The notes: a model not told the origin generated them from the letters alone. Numbered from the stretch's first letter, positions 37,060-46,816 are shown. The stretch: DNA of 64,000 nucleotides from Leifsonia sp. fls2-241-R2A-40a (GCF_030209575.1 NZ_JARVRS010000001.1:3224001-3288000), one strand, 5' to 3'. Made by a program: numbers and translations.

Positions 37060-37602
37060 ATGTCAGACCCGAACCAGCCCTCCGACCCTGCCGGCGACGT
37101 CCCCCCGCAGCAGCCGGGCGGCGTTCCCCCGCAGCAGCCGTACTCGAACGTCCCGCCGCAGCAGCCGTATTCCAATGTGCCCCCGCAGCAGCCGTACGGG
37201 CAGCCGGCCGGCGCACCCCAGCAGCCCTACGCGGCGCAGGCGGCTCCGCTCGACCCGGCCCAGGACAAGCAGTGGGCGTCCTTCGCGCACCTCGGCGGCA
37301 TCCTCTGGATCCTCCCCTCCCTCATCATCTGGCTGGTCTTCAAGGACCGCGGCCGTCTCACTGATCAGGAGGCCAAAGAGGCCCTCAACTGGCAGATCAC
37401 CTGGATCATCTGCTGGGTGGCGTCGCAGATCATCGGGATCATCATCGGCAGCTTCACCTACGGCATCGGCTACCTGCTCTTCGGTCTGCTCATCCCGTGG
37501 GCGCTGTACATCGTGAACCTGATCTTCTCGATCCTCGGCTTCGTCCGGGTGAACAGCGGCGGCACCTATCGGTACCCGCTGAACTTCCGGTTCATCAAGT
37601 AG
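37060..37602 (+). CDS. DUF4870 membrane protein (paralog 1)
   Basis: 180 aa. Residues 1-65 are a Pro/Gln/Tyr-rich tail built from VPPQQPYSN-like repeats. The DUF4870 domain follows: DKQWASFAHLGGILWILPSLIIWLVFKDRGRLTDQEAKEALNWQIT, with three or four helices. The ATG at 37060 has AAAGG upstream. It is divergent from hrcA and followed by a second DUF4870 gene. Function unknown. Confidence 0.85.
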   Translation: MSDPNQPSDPAGDVPPQQPGGVPPQQPYSNVPPQQPYSNVPPQQPYGQPAGAPQQPYAAQAAPLDPAQDKQWASFAHLGGILWILPSLIIWLVFKDRGRLTDQEAKEALNWQITWIICWVASQIIGIIIGSFTYGIGYLLFGLLIPWALYIVNLIFSILGFVRVNSGGTYRYPLNFRFIK

Positions 37603-37726
37603 CGGCCGCGCCCGGCGGGGCTCCCCGCGGAGATAGTGCGTTCAGGCTCTTCTCAGCCTCGGGCCCCGCGCCCTAGGCTGAGCACCACCACGTCCACTTC
37701 TGCCGCACCCAGAGGAGCCCCGCACC

Positions 37727-38113
37727 ATGTCCGCAACACCCCCGCCGCCCCCGCCGCCGCAGCAGCCCTACGGAGGCTCGGCGCCGCAGCTGAGCCCTGC
37801 CGACGAGAAACTCTGGGCGACGCTCGTCCAGGTGGGCGGCATCCTCTTCAACTGGATCCCTGCGCTGATCGGCTACCTGGTGCTGAAGGATCGCGGTCCG
37901 TTCGTCCGCGCCCACACGGCCACGGCCCTCAACTTCCAGATCACGATCTTCATCGCCTACATCGTGGGCGGCATCCTGTCGATCGTGTTCATCGGCTTCT
38001 TCATCATCATCGCCGCCTGGGTGATCAATATCGTCTTCAGCATCATCGCCGCGGTGAAGGCCAACCAGGGCGAGTACTACACGTATCCGCTCGCCATCCG
38101 CTTCTTCAGCTAA
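37727..38113 (+). CDS. DUF4870 membrane protein (paralog 2)
   Basis: 128 aa. A short Pro/Gln N-terminus leads into DEKLWATLVQVGGILFNWIPALIGYLVLKDRGPFVRAHTATALNFQIT and two further helices, ending in YTYPLAIRFFS. It is clearly homologous to the preceding gene (compare YRYPLNFRFIK), so the pair is a tandem duplication that lost most of the repeat tail. A TAGGCT hexamer lies about 50 nt upstream of the ATG. Confidence 0.85.
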   Translation: MSATPPPPPPPQQPYGGSAPQLSPADEKLWATLVQVGGILFNWIPALIGYLVLKDRGPFVRAHTATALNFQITIFIAYIVGGILSIVFIGFFIIIAAWVINIVFSIIAAVKANQGEYYTYPLAIRFFS

Positions 38114-38146
38114 CGCGCGCTCGGAGGTTGGGGCAGGAGGTCGCGG

Positions 38147-39382
38147 TCAGGCGGCTTCGTCGGCCAGCAGCCTCCGCACGACGGCATCGGCCAGGAGCCG
38201 CCCCCGCAGGGTGAGCACGATCGACCCGCGGAGGGCGGCTCGTCCGTCGACGAGCCCGTCCGCGATCAGGCCCGGCACCTCGCGCCGGCCGGCGTCGCCG
38301 AGTTCGGCGGTCCGCAGGCCGTCGCGGATGCGCGACAGCAGCAGTACGCGCTCCACACGGCGGGTCTCGGTGTCGAGGGTCTCGCGACCGGCCGCGGGCG
38401 ACTCCCCCGCGAGCACGCGTTGCGCGTACGCGGCGGGATGCTTGACGTTCCACCAGCGGACCCCGCCGACGTGACTGTGGGCGCCCGGTCCGATCCCCCA
38501 CCAGTCGTGGCCGAGCCAGTAGGCGAGGTTGTGCCGGGATCGGTGGGCGTCATCCGTGGCCCAGTTGCTCACCTCGTACCAGTCGTAGCCGGCGTCCGAC
38601 AGGCGCTGGTCGGCGAGCTCGTACATGTCCGCTTCGAGGTCGTCGTCCGGCTCGGGCACCTGACCGGAGCGGATCTGCCGCGCCAGCTTGGTCCCGGCCT
38701 CCACGATCAGGGCGTACGCGGAGAGGTGGTCGGGCTCGCAGGCGAGTGCCGTATCGAGGCTGCGCGACCAGTCGTCGAGCGACTCCCCCGGCGTTCCGTA
38801 GATGAGGTCGAGGCTCACCTGCAGTCCGGCTTCGCGCGCCCAGCCGACGACGAGCGGGACGCGGGCGGGATCGTGGGTGCGCTCGAGGGTCTCGAGGACG
38901 TGCGGGACGGCGGACTGCATCCCGAACGAGACGCGGGTGAACCCTGCCTCCGCGAGCCGCTGCAGGTCGTCGGCGTCGACGGAGTCGGGGTTCGCCTCCG
39001 TCGTGACCTCGGCGCCGTCGGCGAGTCCCCAGGCGTCGCGGACCGCGCTCAGCATCGCGGACAGGTCCCCGGGCGGCAGAAGGGTCGGCGTCCCGCCGCC
39101 GAAGAACACGGTCGAGACCTGCCGCGGAGGCACACCGCTCGCGTCGAGGGCGCGGGCGGCGAACTCCACTTCACGCACCGCGTGCCCGGCGTAGTCCGAC
39201 TGGGAGACGCCGCGCAGTTCGGTCGCCGTGTAGGTGTTGAAGTCGCAGTAGCCGCAGCGGACGCGGCAGAACGGGACGTGCAGGTACACGCCGAAGTCGC
39301 GATCGTGCGCGCCCTCCGCGACGGTAGCGGGCAGAAGTCCGTCCGCGGGCGCCGGGTCGCCGATGGGGAGGATGCTCGGCAT
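38147..39382 (-). CDS. hemW: Radical SAM heme chaperone HemW-like protein
   Basis: 411 aa. The radical SAM cysteine motif is VPFCRVRCGYCDFNTY (C-x3-C-x2-C). Glycine-rich VSTVFFGGGTPTLLP, ANPDSV and the HemW-type SFGMQSAVPHVLETLERTH and YEVSNWA segments follow. HemW inserts or carries heme; older annotation as coproporphyrinogen III oxidase is less likely. The ATG overlaps the stop of the DUF1990 gene (TGATG), so the two are coupled. Confidence 0.94.
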   Translation of the reverse strand: MPSILPIGDPAPADGLLPATVAEGAHDRDFGVYLHVPFCRVRCGYCDFNTYTATELRGVSQSDYAGHAVREVEFAARALDASGVPPRQVSTVFFGGGTPTLLPPGDLSAMLSAVRDAWGLADGAEVTTEANPDSVDADDLQRLAEAGFTRVSFGMQSAVPHVLETLERTHDPARVPLVVGWAREAGLQVSLDLIYGTPGESLDDWSRSLDTALACEPDHLSAYALIVEAGTKLARQIRSGQVPEPDDDLEADMYELADQRLSDAGYDWYEVSNWATDDAHRSRHNLAYWLGHDWWGIGPGAHSHVGGVRWWNVKHPAAYAQRVLAGESPAAGRETLDTETRRVERVLLLSRIRDGLRTAELGDAGRREVPGLIADGLVDGRAALRGSIVLTLRGRLLADAVVRRLLADEAA

Positions 39383-40047
39383 CAGGCGGACCTGGCGGGG
39401 TGGAGCGCGCGCAGGTACTTCGCGGTGTAGCGACGCTGCACCAGCGTCAGCACCGGGGAGACCACGCGGTAGAAGGCGTTCGAGGGGCGCGCGAACGCGC
39501 GGAGCAGGAACCAGACCGTGCCGTCGTCGCGCTGCTCGACGAGGAAGAGCTCCTCGCCGCTCTGCGGGTGCCCGCGCAGTGTGCCGTACGCGAAGCCCCG
39601 GCGGTGCGGCTCGTCGACGACGTACACGACACGGATCGGCGCTGAGACGCGGAAGGGGCCGAACGGGATCTTGAGCACGGCGGTCATCCCGTTCCTGACG
39701 AACGGCGTGCCGTCGTCGGAGAAGACGTCCTCCTCCGGACGGTTGGTGCGCATCCGCATCGGGGTACCGTCGGGGCCGAACTCGACGCCCTCGTACTGCA
39801 CACCGGTGCCCTCCTGGACGTCGGTGACCTGGATGCCGCTGCCCTTCTGCACACCCCACGCCATCAGCGCGGTCGCCGCCGTCTCGAACCGCTCGTCGCC
39901 GCTGCCCAGCCGGATGCTGCGTTCGAGCGGCTTGTAGCCCTTCGGCGGGTAGTAGAGCAGATCGGCCGCCTGGGTGCCGCCGACCGCCCCGTACGTGACG
40001 GGTTGATCGGTGAACGTCGAGCGCCGCATGTATTCATCTTCCGTCAT
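39382..40047 (-). CDS. DUF1990 family protein
   Basis: 221 aa soluble protein. Visible features are FTDQPVTYGAVGGTQ near the start, PIRVVYVVDEPHRRGFAYGTLRGHPQSGEELFLVEQ in the middle and FARPSNAFYRVVSPVL near the end, which fit DUF1990. Relatives occur in actinobacteria and plants; biochemical role unknown. The ATG at 40047 is used; an ATG six codons later is the alternative. Coupled to hemW. Confidence 0.85.
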   Translation of the reverse strand: MTEDEYMRRSTFTDQPVTYGAVGGTQAADLLYYPPKGYKPLERSIRLGSGDERFETAATALMAWGVQKGSGIQVTDVQEGTGVQYEGVEFGPDGTPMRMRTNRPEEDVFSDDGTPFVRNGMTAVLKIPFGPFRVSAPIRVVYVVDEPHRRGFAYGTLRGHPQSGEELFLVEQRDDGTVWFLLRAFARPSNAFYRVVSPVLTLVQRRYTAKYLRALHPARSA

Positions 40048-40126
40048 GTCCTATGGGTTCGCGAAATGGGTCTCCCCCGGTGTGAAACGCCGTGGTCTAC
40101 TCGTTGGGACGGAAGGCGGTCGAATC

Positions 40127-40741
40127 GTGGGCACCATCGTGTTGCAGGCGTTCATCACGCTCGACGGCGTGGTGCAGGGCGGCGGCGGACCAGACGAGGA
40201 TCCGGAGGGCGGTTTCGAACTCGGCGGATGGGCCACCGCCTTCGACGAGCAGTACGGTTCAGCCGACGACGAGCGCATCGTGGCGGAATGGGAGAGCCGG
40301 ACCGAGGCGCTCCTGCTCGGACGCAAGACCTACGACATCTGGGCGCAGGCCTGGGGCGTGTGGTCGGAGGACGAGCCCGGCCTGACGGGCGAGCTGACCC
40401 GGCGATACAACCGCGTCCCGAAGTACGTGGCGTCGCGGACGCTGAGCGAGTTGGGCTGGAAGAACTCGTTCCTGCTGGGTCCGGAGGTCCCGGCCGCGGT
40501 GACGCGGCTGCGCGATGAGATCGACGGCGAGATCCGGATCTGGGGCAGCACCGGACTCGTGCGCACGCTCGCTGCGCACGACCTCATCGACGAGTACCGG
40601 CTCTTCGTGTACCCGCTGGTGCTCGGCACGGGCAAGAAGCTGTTCCCCGAGGGCTTCCCTTACGTTCGGATGACGCTCGCGGAGACGCGACCCCTGCGCT
40701 CCGGGGTGCTGGTCAACACCTACCGCCGCGCGGCCGGCTGA
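40127..40741 (+). CDS. Dihydrofolate reductase-like (RibD C-terminal domain) protein
   Basis: 204 aa. RibD_C/DHFR fold: IVLQAFITLDGVVQGGGGPDEDPEGGF, LLLGRKTYDIWAQAW, DEIRIWGSTGLVRTLAAHDLIDEYRLFVYPLVLGTGKKLF. Such standalone proteins are probable NADPH-dependent reductases of unknown substrate. The GTG at 40127 follows GGAAGG; the longer open frame upstream is unlikely. Its stop is 1 nt from that of the convergent membrane-protein gene. Confidence 0.88.
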   Translation: MGTIVLQAFITLDGVVQGGGGPDEDPEGGFELGGWATAFDEQYGSADDERIVAEWESRTEALLLGRKTYDIWAQAWGVWSEDEPGLTGELTRRYNRVPKYVASRTLSELGWKNSFLLGPEVPAAVTRLRDEIDGEIRIWGSTGLVRTLAAHDLIDEYRLFVYPLVLGTGKKLFPEGFPYVRMTLAETRPLRSGVLVNTYRRAAG

Positions 40742-40742
40742 G

Positions 40743-41102
40743 CTACGACGGGGGCCCGGCGACCAGGAGCGCGGTCACGCATCCGATCAGCACGGTCGAG
40801 GCCAGTAGCAGCACGAGAGTGGCCGGCCACCTCGGCGGCCTTGCCTGCTTCCCTGCGCGCAGGGCGTGAAGCTCTCGCGCGCGCTCCATGATCGCGTCGC
40901 TTCGGGACTTCTTCGTCGGCGGCACGAAGGTTGCAGCTCCCAAGAGAAAGAAGAGAGCGGCGAACAGGAACGGCGCTAGTGCTCCCCGGGAGTATTTCCC
41001 ATCGGACGACACTGTCATCGGCATCCACCAGAAGACCGCAAGGATCAGGATCGCTATCGCCGTCTCCCAGAGCAGGATCCGAATGCCGATCCGCCAGCTC
41101 AC
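40743..41102 (-). CDS. Small membrane protein of unknown function
   Basis: 119 aa. Three hydrophobic segments are seen: residues ~7-28, ~42-62 and ~95-115. A basic cytosolic stretch (KKSRSDAIMERARELHALRAGKQARPPR) lies between the second and third. No family recognised. It starts 36 nt after lepA on the same strand, probably in the same transcript. Confidence 0.65.
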   Translation of the reverse strand: MSWRIGIRILLWETAIAILILAVFWWMPMTVSSDGKYSRGALAPFLFAALFFLLGAATFVPPTKKSRSDAIMERARELHALRAGKQARPPRWPATLVLLLASTVLIGCVTALLVAGPPS

Positions 41103-41138
41103 CCAGTCACCCGCTTCCGAGGGAGCTGACCGGCCGGA

Positions 41139-42989
41139 CTACTTCTTTTCCTTCTTCTCAGTGTCGCCGGAGAGCGCCGCGATGAAGGCTTCCTGGGGGA
41201 CCTCGACGCGGCCGACCATCTTCATGCGCTTCTTGCCCTCCTTCTGCTTCTCGAGGAGCTTGCGCTTCCGGGTGATGTCGCCGCCGTAGCACTTCGCGAG
41301 GACGTCCTTGCGCATCGCGCGGATGTTCTCTCGCGCGATGATCCGGGCGCCGATGGCCGCCTGGATGGGCACCTCGAACTGCTGGCGCGGGATCAGCTCG
41401 CGCAGACGCGACGCCATCATGGTGCCGTACGCGTACGCCTTATCGCGGTGAACGATCGCGCTGAACGCATCCACCGTCTCGCCCTGGAGGAGGATGTCGA
41501 CCTTCACCAGGTCGGACTCCTGCTCGCCGAACGGCTCGTAGTCGAGGGAGGCGTAGCCGGCGGTCTTCGACTTGAGCTGGTCGAAGAAGTCGAACACGAT
41601 CTCGCCGAGCGGCATGGTGTAGCGGATCTCCACGCGGTCCTCGCCGAGGTACTCCATACCGAGAAGGGAGCCGCGGCGGCTCTGGCAGAGCTCCATGATG
41701 ACGCCGACGTAGTCCTTGGGGGCGAGGATCGCCGCCTTTACGACCGGCTCCTCGACCTTCTCGATCTTGCCGCCCGGGAACTCGCTCGGGTTGGTGACCG
41801 TGACCGTCTTCTTGTCCTCGGTGGTGACCTCGTAGATGACGCTCGGTGCCGTCGTGATCAGGTCGAGGTCGAACTCGCGGGCGAGGCGCTCCGTGATGAT
41901 CTCGAGGTGCAGCAGTCCGAGGAAGCCGCATCGGAAGCCGAAGCCGAGGGCGACCGAGGTCTCCGGCTCGTAGACGAGCGCGGCATCCGACAGCTTGAGC
42001 TTGTCGAGCGCCTCACGAAGTTCTGGGTAGTCGCTGCCGTCGATCGGGTACAGGCCCGAGAAGACCATGGGCTTGGGCTCGGTGTACCCGGGGAGTGCGA
42101 CGGTGGCCGGCTTGGCCGCCGACGTGATGGTGTCACCGACCTTCGACTGGCGGACGTCCTTCACGCCGGTGATCAGGTAGCCGACCTCGCCGACGCCGAG
42201 CCCTTTGGACGGGGTGGGCTCGGGCGAGGACACGCCGATCTCGAGGATCTCGTGCGTCGCCTTCGTGGACATCATCTGGACGCGCTCGCGCGGACGCAGC
42301 TTGCCGTCGACCATACGGACGTAGGTGACAACGCCACGGTAGCTGTCGTAGACCGAATCGAAGATCATCGCGCGCGCTGGGGCGGCGGCGTCGCCCACCG
42401 GAGCGGGAATCTCGGCCACGACGCGGTCGAGGAGCGCCTCGACGCCCATGCCCGTCTTGCCGGAGACACGGAGTACGTCCTCCGGTCGGCCGCCGATGAG
42501 GCTCGCGAGCTCTTCCGCATACTTCTCCGGGTCGGCCGCGGGAAGGTCGATCTTGTTCAGCACCGGGATGATGGTGAGGTCGTTCTCCAGCGCGAGGTAC
42601 AGGTTCGCAAGCGTCTGCGCCTCGATGCCCTGGGCCGCATCCACCAGCAGGATGGCCCCCTCGCACGCCGCGAGGGAGCGCGAGACTTCATAGGTGAAGT
42701 CGACGTGGCCGGGCGTGTCGATCATGTTGAGCGCGAAGGTCTGCCCGTCGGACGCCCACGGCATCCGGACGGCCTGGCTCTTGATCGTGATGCCGCGCTC
42801 ACGCTCGATGTCCATGCGGTCGAGGTACTGAGCGCGCATGTCCCGGTCGGAGACCACGCCGGTGATCTGCAGCATGCGGTCGGCCAGGGTCGATTTGCCG
42901 TGGTCGATGTGCGCGATGATGCAGAAATTGCGGAGGAAGGCCGGGTCGGTCGCGGCGGGCTCGAGGGCCTGAAGAGCTCGTGGTGACAT
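41139..42989 (-). CDS. lepA: Elongation factor 4 (LepA)
   Basis: 616 aa. GTPase motifs are [15 protein letters not shown], the switch [18 protein letters not shown] and [13 protein letters not shown]. The LepA-specific C-terminal domain is present ([57 protein letters not shown]). It acts on stalled or assembling ribosomes. It sits near rpsT and holA as is common. Confidence 0.97.
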   Translation of the reverse strand: MSPRALQALEPAATDPAFLRNFCIIAHIDHGKSTLADRMLQITGVVSDRDMRAQYLDRMDIERERGITIKSQAVRMPWASDGQTFALNMIDTPGHVDFTYEVSRSLAACEGAILLVDAAQGIEAQTLANLYLALENDLTIIPVLNKIDLPAADPEKYAEELASLIGGRPEDVLRVSGKTGMGVEALLDRVVAEIPAPVGDAAAPARAMIFDSVYDSYRGVVTYVRMVDGKLRPRERVQMMSTKATHEILEIGVSSPEPTPSKGLGVGEVGYLITGVKDVRQSKVGDTITSAAKPATVALPGYTEPKPMVFSGLYPIDGSDYPELREALDKLKLSDAALVYEPETSVALGFGFRCGFLGLLHLEIITERLAREFDLDLITTAPSVIYEVTTEDKKTVTVTNPSEFPGGKIEKVEEPVVKAAILAPKDYVGVIMELCQSRRGSLLGMEYLGEDRVEIRYTMPLGEIVFDFFDQLKSKTAGYASLDYEPFGEQESDLVKVDILLQGETVDAFSAIVHRDKAYAYGTMMASRLRELIPRQQFEVPIQAAIGARIIARENIRAMRKDVLAKCYGGDITRKRKLLEKQKEGKKRMKMVGRVEVPQEAFIAALSGDTEKKEKK

Positions 42990-43054
42990 CGTCCGGCCAT
43001 TCTCCCATGAACGCCCGCCGGTCGTCGTCCGGGGTCAGGGGTCAGGGGCTCCGG

Positions 43055-44275
43055 TCAGGCGAAACGCTCCGAACGCTCGACGACGTGGCCGCGGCCGTCC
43101 TCCCAGCGGTAGACCTCTGCCCCTCCGATGTAGACGCGCTCGGCGCGGGAGTTGACGTCGAGCGGGTCGCCCGACCAGACCACCACGTCGCCGTCGAGCC
43201 CGACGGAGAGCGAGCCGACGCGGTCGTCCAGCCGGAGGAACGCGGCGGGGTTCATCGTGAGGGCCTCGAATGCGGTCTGGCGCGGCAGCCCGTCCTTCAC
43301 GGCCAGCGCCGCCTGGTACACGAGGAAGTTGATGGGGACGACGGGGTGGTCGGTCGTGATGGCGACCCGCACTCCGGCCGCAGCCAGCGTCGCCAGGTTC
43401 GCGATCGCACGGTCGCGAAGCTCGACCTTCGAGCGCGAGGTGAACATCGGCCCGAAGATCACCGGGATGTCGCGCTCGGCGAGCACGTCGGCGATCTTGT
43501 GCGCTTCGGTGCCGTGGTTCACGACCAGGCGGTACCCGAACTCGTCGGCGAGACGCAGGGCGGTCGCTATGTCGTCGTGGCGGTGCGTGTGCTGGTCCCA
43601 GGCGAGGTCGCCGTCGAGGACGCGCACCAGGGTCTCTTTAGAGAGATCGCGGTCGAACGGCTTGCCCTCGAGTTCGGCGGTGTCGCGCTGGGCACGGTAG
43701 TTCTGCGCGGCGACGAACGCCTCGCGGATGACCATCGCCACACCCAGGCGCGTGCTCGGCGTCTGGTTCTTTCCGCCGTAGACGCGCTTGGGGTTCTCGC
43801 CGAGGGCCGACTTCACGCTGACGGCCTCGCGGATGACCTGCTCGTCGATGATGCGGCCGCCCCAGGTCTTGATGGCGACGGTCTGACCGCCGATCGGGTT
43901 GCCGGACCCGGGCTTGACGACGACCGAGGTGACTCCGCCCGAGAGCGCGTCGCGGAATCCTTCGTCGTCGATGTTGATCGCGTCGATCGCGCGCACGGCA
44001 GCCGTGTTGGGCGTCGTCATCTCGTTCGTGTCGTCGCCTGCCGGACCGTTCGCCTCTTCATGGATACCCACGTGACCGTGCGACTCGATGAACCCGGGGA
44101 GGACCCACTTGCCCTCCGCATCGACCACCGTGAAGCCCTCGGGCACATCGATGTCGGAGGCCGCACCGACGGCTTCGATCACGCCGTCGCGGACGAGGAC
44201 GACCCCGTTCTCGATCGGCTCCTGCGAGACGGGGACGACGTAGCCGTTGACGATGGCGATGCTTGTGCTGGTCAT
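43055..44275 (-). CDS. Amidohydrolase family protein (imidazolonepropionase-like)
   Basis: 406 aa metal-dependent hydrolase. The N-terminal beta-sandwich has NGYVVPVSQEPIENGVVLVRDG; the first metal motif is PGFIESHGHVGIHEE. Later ligands are in DQHTHRHDD, VNHGTEAHK and AITTDHPVVP, and the closing segment is GDVVVWSGDPLDVNSRAERVYIGG. Substrate unknown. TAGGCT lies exactly 6 nt before the ATG, indicating a leaderless mRNA. Confidence 0.9.
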   Translation of the reverse strand: MTSTSIAIVNGYVVPVSQEPIENGVVLVRDGVIEAVGAASDIDVPEGFTVVDAEGKWVLPGFIESHGHVGIHEEANGPAGDDTNEMTTPNTAAVRAIDAINIDDEGFRDALSGGVTSVVVKPGSGNPIGGQTVAIKTWGGRIIDEQVIREAVSVKSALGENPKRVYGGKNQTPSTRLGVAMVIREAFVAAQNYRAQRDTAELEGKPFDRDLSKETLVRVLDGDLAWDQHTHRHDDIATALRLADEFGYRLVVNHGTEAHKIADVLAERDIPVIFGPMFTSRSKVELRDRAIANLATLAAAGVRVAITTDHPVVPINFLVYQAALAVKDGLPRQTAFEALTMNPAAFLRLDDRVGSLSVGLDGDVVVWSGDPLDVNSRAERVYIGGAEVYRWEDGRGHVVERSERFA

Positions 44276-44281
44276 GGTTCG

Positions 44282-44287
44282 AGCCTA
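44282..44287 (-). promoter_or_regulatory. Putative -10 (TAGGCT) of the amidohydrolase gene
   Basis: TAGGCT is separated from the ATG at 44275 by exactly 6 nt, with no Shine-Dalgarno. Confidence 0.45.
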
Positions 44288-44361
44288 CGCGCGCTGCATC
44301 TCTGAATCGCGGGCGGGGATAACTTGGGGAATGTTCACGCCGGACCCGCGTTGTGCACGAT

Positions 44362-45243
44362 ATGAACATCCTTCTGACCGGCGCCACCGGCTTCATCGGC
44401 TCCTACGTCCTCCCCCGTCTGCTCGAGGAAGGACATCGCGTCACCGCGCTCGTCCGCGACACCGAGAAGGCGGCCGCCGTGGAGGCGGCCGGCGCCACCG
44501 CGCTCGTCGGCGACGCGGGCGACGCGGAGCTGGTCGAGGCGACCGCGCGCCAGAGCGACGGCGTCATCCACCTGGCATCGTCCCGCGAGGTGGACGCGGT
44601 GCTCGTCCCCGCTGTGCTCTCCGGCCTCGCCGGTTCGGGCAAGCCCTTCGTGCACACCGGCGGCATCTGGACGTACGGGTCCAACGACGACATCACCGAG
44701 GACTCCCCCGCGGCTCCGCCCGCGATCACCGCGTGGCGAACGATCGGCGAGGGCCTCGTGCTCGCTGCCTCGGGCGTCCGCGGAACCGTCGTCGTTCCGT
44801 CGATCGTGTACGGCCACGGCAAGGGACTCGCGAACGTCATCGTGGATGCGCCCGTCGGTTCCGGGTCCGTGCCGGCCCTCCGGCTGATCGGCGACGGTTC
44901 CCAGCACTGGGCGACCGTGCATGTCGACGACCTCGCGGCCCTCTACGTCCTGGCGCTGGAGCGCGGCGACGCCGGCTCGACGTACATCGCTGCGAGTGGG
45001 CAGAACCCGACCGTGCGGGAGCTGACCGAGGTCGCGGCCCAGGCGGCGGGCGTCACGGGTGGAGTGGTTGCGGAGTCGGTCGAGGAGACCGCATCCCGCT
45101 TCGGCGAGGGGCTTGCCGAAGCGCTGCTGCTCGACCAGCAGGCGTCGGGACTGAAGCCGCGGATCGATCTCGGCTGGGAGCCGAACGCACCGGCATTGCT
45201 CGAGGAGCTGCTGGTCGGGTCGTACGCCCCGGCCCGCGTCTGA
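44362..45243 (+). CDS. NAD(P)-dependent epimerase/dehydratase-like protein (atypical SDR)
   Basis: About 293 aa. Rossmann start NILLTGATGFIGSYVLPRLLEEGH; downstream segments are HLASSREVDAVL, HTGGIWTYGSND and WATVHVDDLAALYVLALE. The classical YxxxK is not evident (YGSNDD is in that region), which suggests a regulatory or non-catalytic NmrA-like role, or an altered enzyme. The ATG at 44362 is used; an in-frame GTG at 44353 is possible. Divergent from the amidohydrolase gene. Confidence 0.82.
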   Translation: MNILLTGATGFIGSYVLPRLLEEGHRVTALVRDTEKAAAVEAAGATALVGDAGDAELVEATARQSDGVIHLASSREVDAVLVPAVLSGLAGSGKPFVHTGGIWTYGSNDDITEDSPAAPPAITAWRTIGEGLVLAASGVRGTVVVPSIVYGHGKGLANVIVDAPVGSGSVPALRLIGDGSQHWATVHVDDLAALYVLALERGDAGSTYIAASGQNPTVRELTEVAAQAAGVTGGVVAESVEETASRFGEGLAEALLLDQQASGLKPRIDLGWEPNAPALLEELLVGSYAPARV

Positions 45244-45275
45244 GTTCGAGGCCCTCGGTTCTGCGGCAGACCGTT

Positions 45276-45305
45276 TTGGTGGGAGGCCGCCCACGCTGGT
45301 AATGT
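45276..45305 (+). promoter_or_regulatory. Putative rpsT promoter
   Basis: -35-like TTGGTG (45276-45281) and -10-like TAATGT (45300-45305) at 18-nt spacing. This leaves a 5' leader of roughly 100 nt before the rpsT GTG. Confidence 0.4.
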
Positions 45306-45409
45306 GGTTTGTTGGCTTGCGTGTGGATGTGTCCGCACGAAACGCCGCAAGGCGCCCTCTCCGCTGAGCGGCACATCCATAACTCACTCAATAACGAAAG
45401 TGACCATTC

Positions 45410-45670
45410 GTGGCAAACATCAAGTCGCAGATCAAGCGCAACCGCACCAACAAGAAGTCGCAGGAGCGCAACAAGGCCGTCAAGAGCGAGCTCAAGACCG
45501 CCATCCGCGCCACCCGCGAGGCCGTCGCCGCTGGTGACAAGGTCAAGGCGACCGCGGCGCTGAGCTTCGCCGCGAAGAAGATCGACAAGGCTGCCAGCAA
45601 GGGCGTCATCCACAAGAACCAGGCGGCGAACCGCAAGTCGGCAATCGCCAAGCAGGTCGCCGCGCTCTAA
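45410..45670 (+). CDS. rpsT: 30S ribosomal protein S20
   Basis: 86 aa, standard length and highly basic: [20 protein letters not shown] at the start, [20 protein letters not shown] at the end. It binds 16S rRNA early in assembly. The start is GTG, and the gene runs opposite to its holA neighbour. Confidence 0.98.
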   Translation: MANIKSQIKRNRTNKKSQERNKAVKSELKTAIRATREAVAAGDKVKATAALSFAAKKIDKAASKGVIHKNQAANRKSAIAKQVAAL

Positions 45671-45705
45671 GCGACGACCGACCGCGGGCCCTGCCCCGCG
45701 CCGCT

Positions 45706-45748
45706 AGCGAGCCCCCGCTCAGGACCCAGGTCCGTGCGGGGGCTCGCT
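45706..45748. terminator. Bidirectional hairpin between rpsT and holA
   Basis: Perfect 13-bp stem: AGCGAGCCCCCGC (45706-45718) and its complement (45736-45748) with a 17-nt loop. It lies between the convergent stops of rpsT (45670) and holA (45776). Confidence 0.8.
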
Positions 45749-45775
45749 GCATGTGCGGCGACTCGTGCGGTCGGA

Positions 45776-46816
45776 TCAGTCGCGCCCGCGCGCGCTGATG
45801 ACACGGATCATCCGCTCCAGCGCGAACACCGGGTCGCGGCCGCCGCCTTTGACGTTGGCGTCGGTCTCGGCGAGCAGCTCGATGCACCGGCCGAGGCCGT
45901 CCTCCGTCCAACCGCTGAGGTCGCGCCGGGCCCGGTCGACCTGCCAGGGTGCGAGGCCGAACTGTTGCGCGAGCTGGCCGGAACCTCCGCGCGCGCCGGA
46001 GATCTTCGCCATGGTGCGGATCTTGCTCGCGAAGGCGGCGACCATGGGCACGGGATCGGCGCCCGACGCGAGGGCGTGGCGCATGGTGACGAGCGCTTCT
46101 CCGTGGCGGCCCGCGATCGCCGCGTCGGCGACCTGGAACGCGTTGGTCTCGACGCGCCCTCCGTAGTACTTGTCGACGGTCGCTTCGGTGATCTGCTCGG
46201 ACGAGTCGGACAGTAGCTGCTGGCACGCTGCCGCCAGCTCGGCGAGGTCGTCGGAGAACGCCGAGGTGATGGCGCGGAGCGCTCCGGGCGTCACCTTGCG
46301 GCCGGCTGCCGCGAACTCCGCCTGGGTGAACTCGTACTTCTCGGCGTCCTTCTTGAGCTCCGCGCAGACCACTTCGATGCCGCCGCCGGTGCCGGACCGG
46401 ATCGCGTCGAGCAGCTTCTTGCCCCGGACGCCTCCGCCGTGACGGAGGGTCACCACGGTGCCGTCGGCCGGGGATTCGAGGTAGGCGAGCATGTCGGTGA
46501 GGAACGCGTCGTTGCACTTCTCGACGGCCTCGACCCGGATGAGCCGGGGCTCACCGAACAGGGAGGGGCTCGCGAGGGTGAGCAACTCCCCCGGGGCGTA
46601 ATCGCCCGCGTGCAGGTCGCTGATCTCGAGACTGGGATCGTCGGCCTTGAGAGCGTCGCGCAGCGTGCGGATCGCGCGATCGGCGAGGAAGCCCTCCGAC
46701 CCGGAGACCAGCACCACCGGAGCCGCGCGTACCTGGCTCCAGGGCACCTGCGGGATCGCGCTGGCGACGGCGCGCGTCTTGCCTGCGCCGGCTCGGCTGC
46801 TGCCTCGGGTTGCCAC
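45776..46816 (-). CDS. holA: DNA polymerase III subunit delta
   Basis: 346 aa clamp-loader delta subunit. Visible: VVLVSGSEGFLADRAIRTLRDAL at the N-terminus, EVVCAELKKDAEKYEFTQAEF and the C-terminal LAETDANVKGGGRDPVFALERMI typical of HolA. The GTG at 46816 has GAGGAG 5 nt upstream. The comEC frame stays open for 367 nt into this gene. Confidence 0.93.
   Translation of the reverse strand: MATRGSSRAGAGKTRAVASAIPQVPWSQVRAAPVVLVSGSEGFLADRAIRTLRDALKADDPSLEISDLHAGDYAPGELLTLASPSLFGEPRLIRVEAVEKCNDAFLTDMLAYLESPADGTVVTLRHGGGVRGKKLLDAIRSGTGGGIEVVCAELKKDAEKYEFTQAEFAAAGRKVTPGALRAITSAFSDDLAELAAACQQLLSDSSEQITEATVDKYYGGRVETNAFQVADAAIAGRHGEALVTMRHALASGADPVPMVAAFASKIRTMAKISGARGGSGQLAQQFGLAPWQVDRARRDLSGWTEDGLGRCIELLAETDANVKGGGRDPVFALERMIRVISARGRD

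Noticed and set aside
44331-44361. Leaderless ATG start for the epimerase after GATAAC
   Set aside because: That ATG (about 44331) is in a different frame from the epimerase, which needs the GTG 44353 or ATG 44362.
45306-45409. Structured regulatory RNA in the rpsT leader
   Set aside because: About 100 nt of leader exists, but only weak short stems are visible and no motif I can name.
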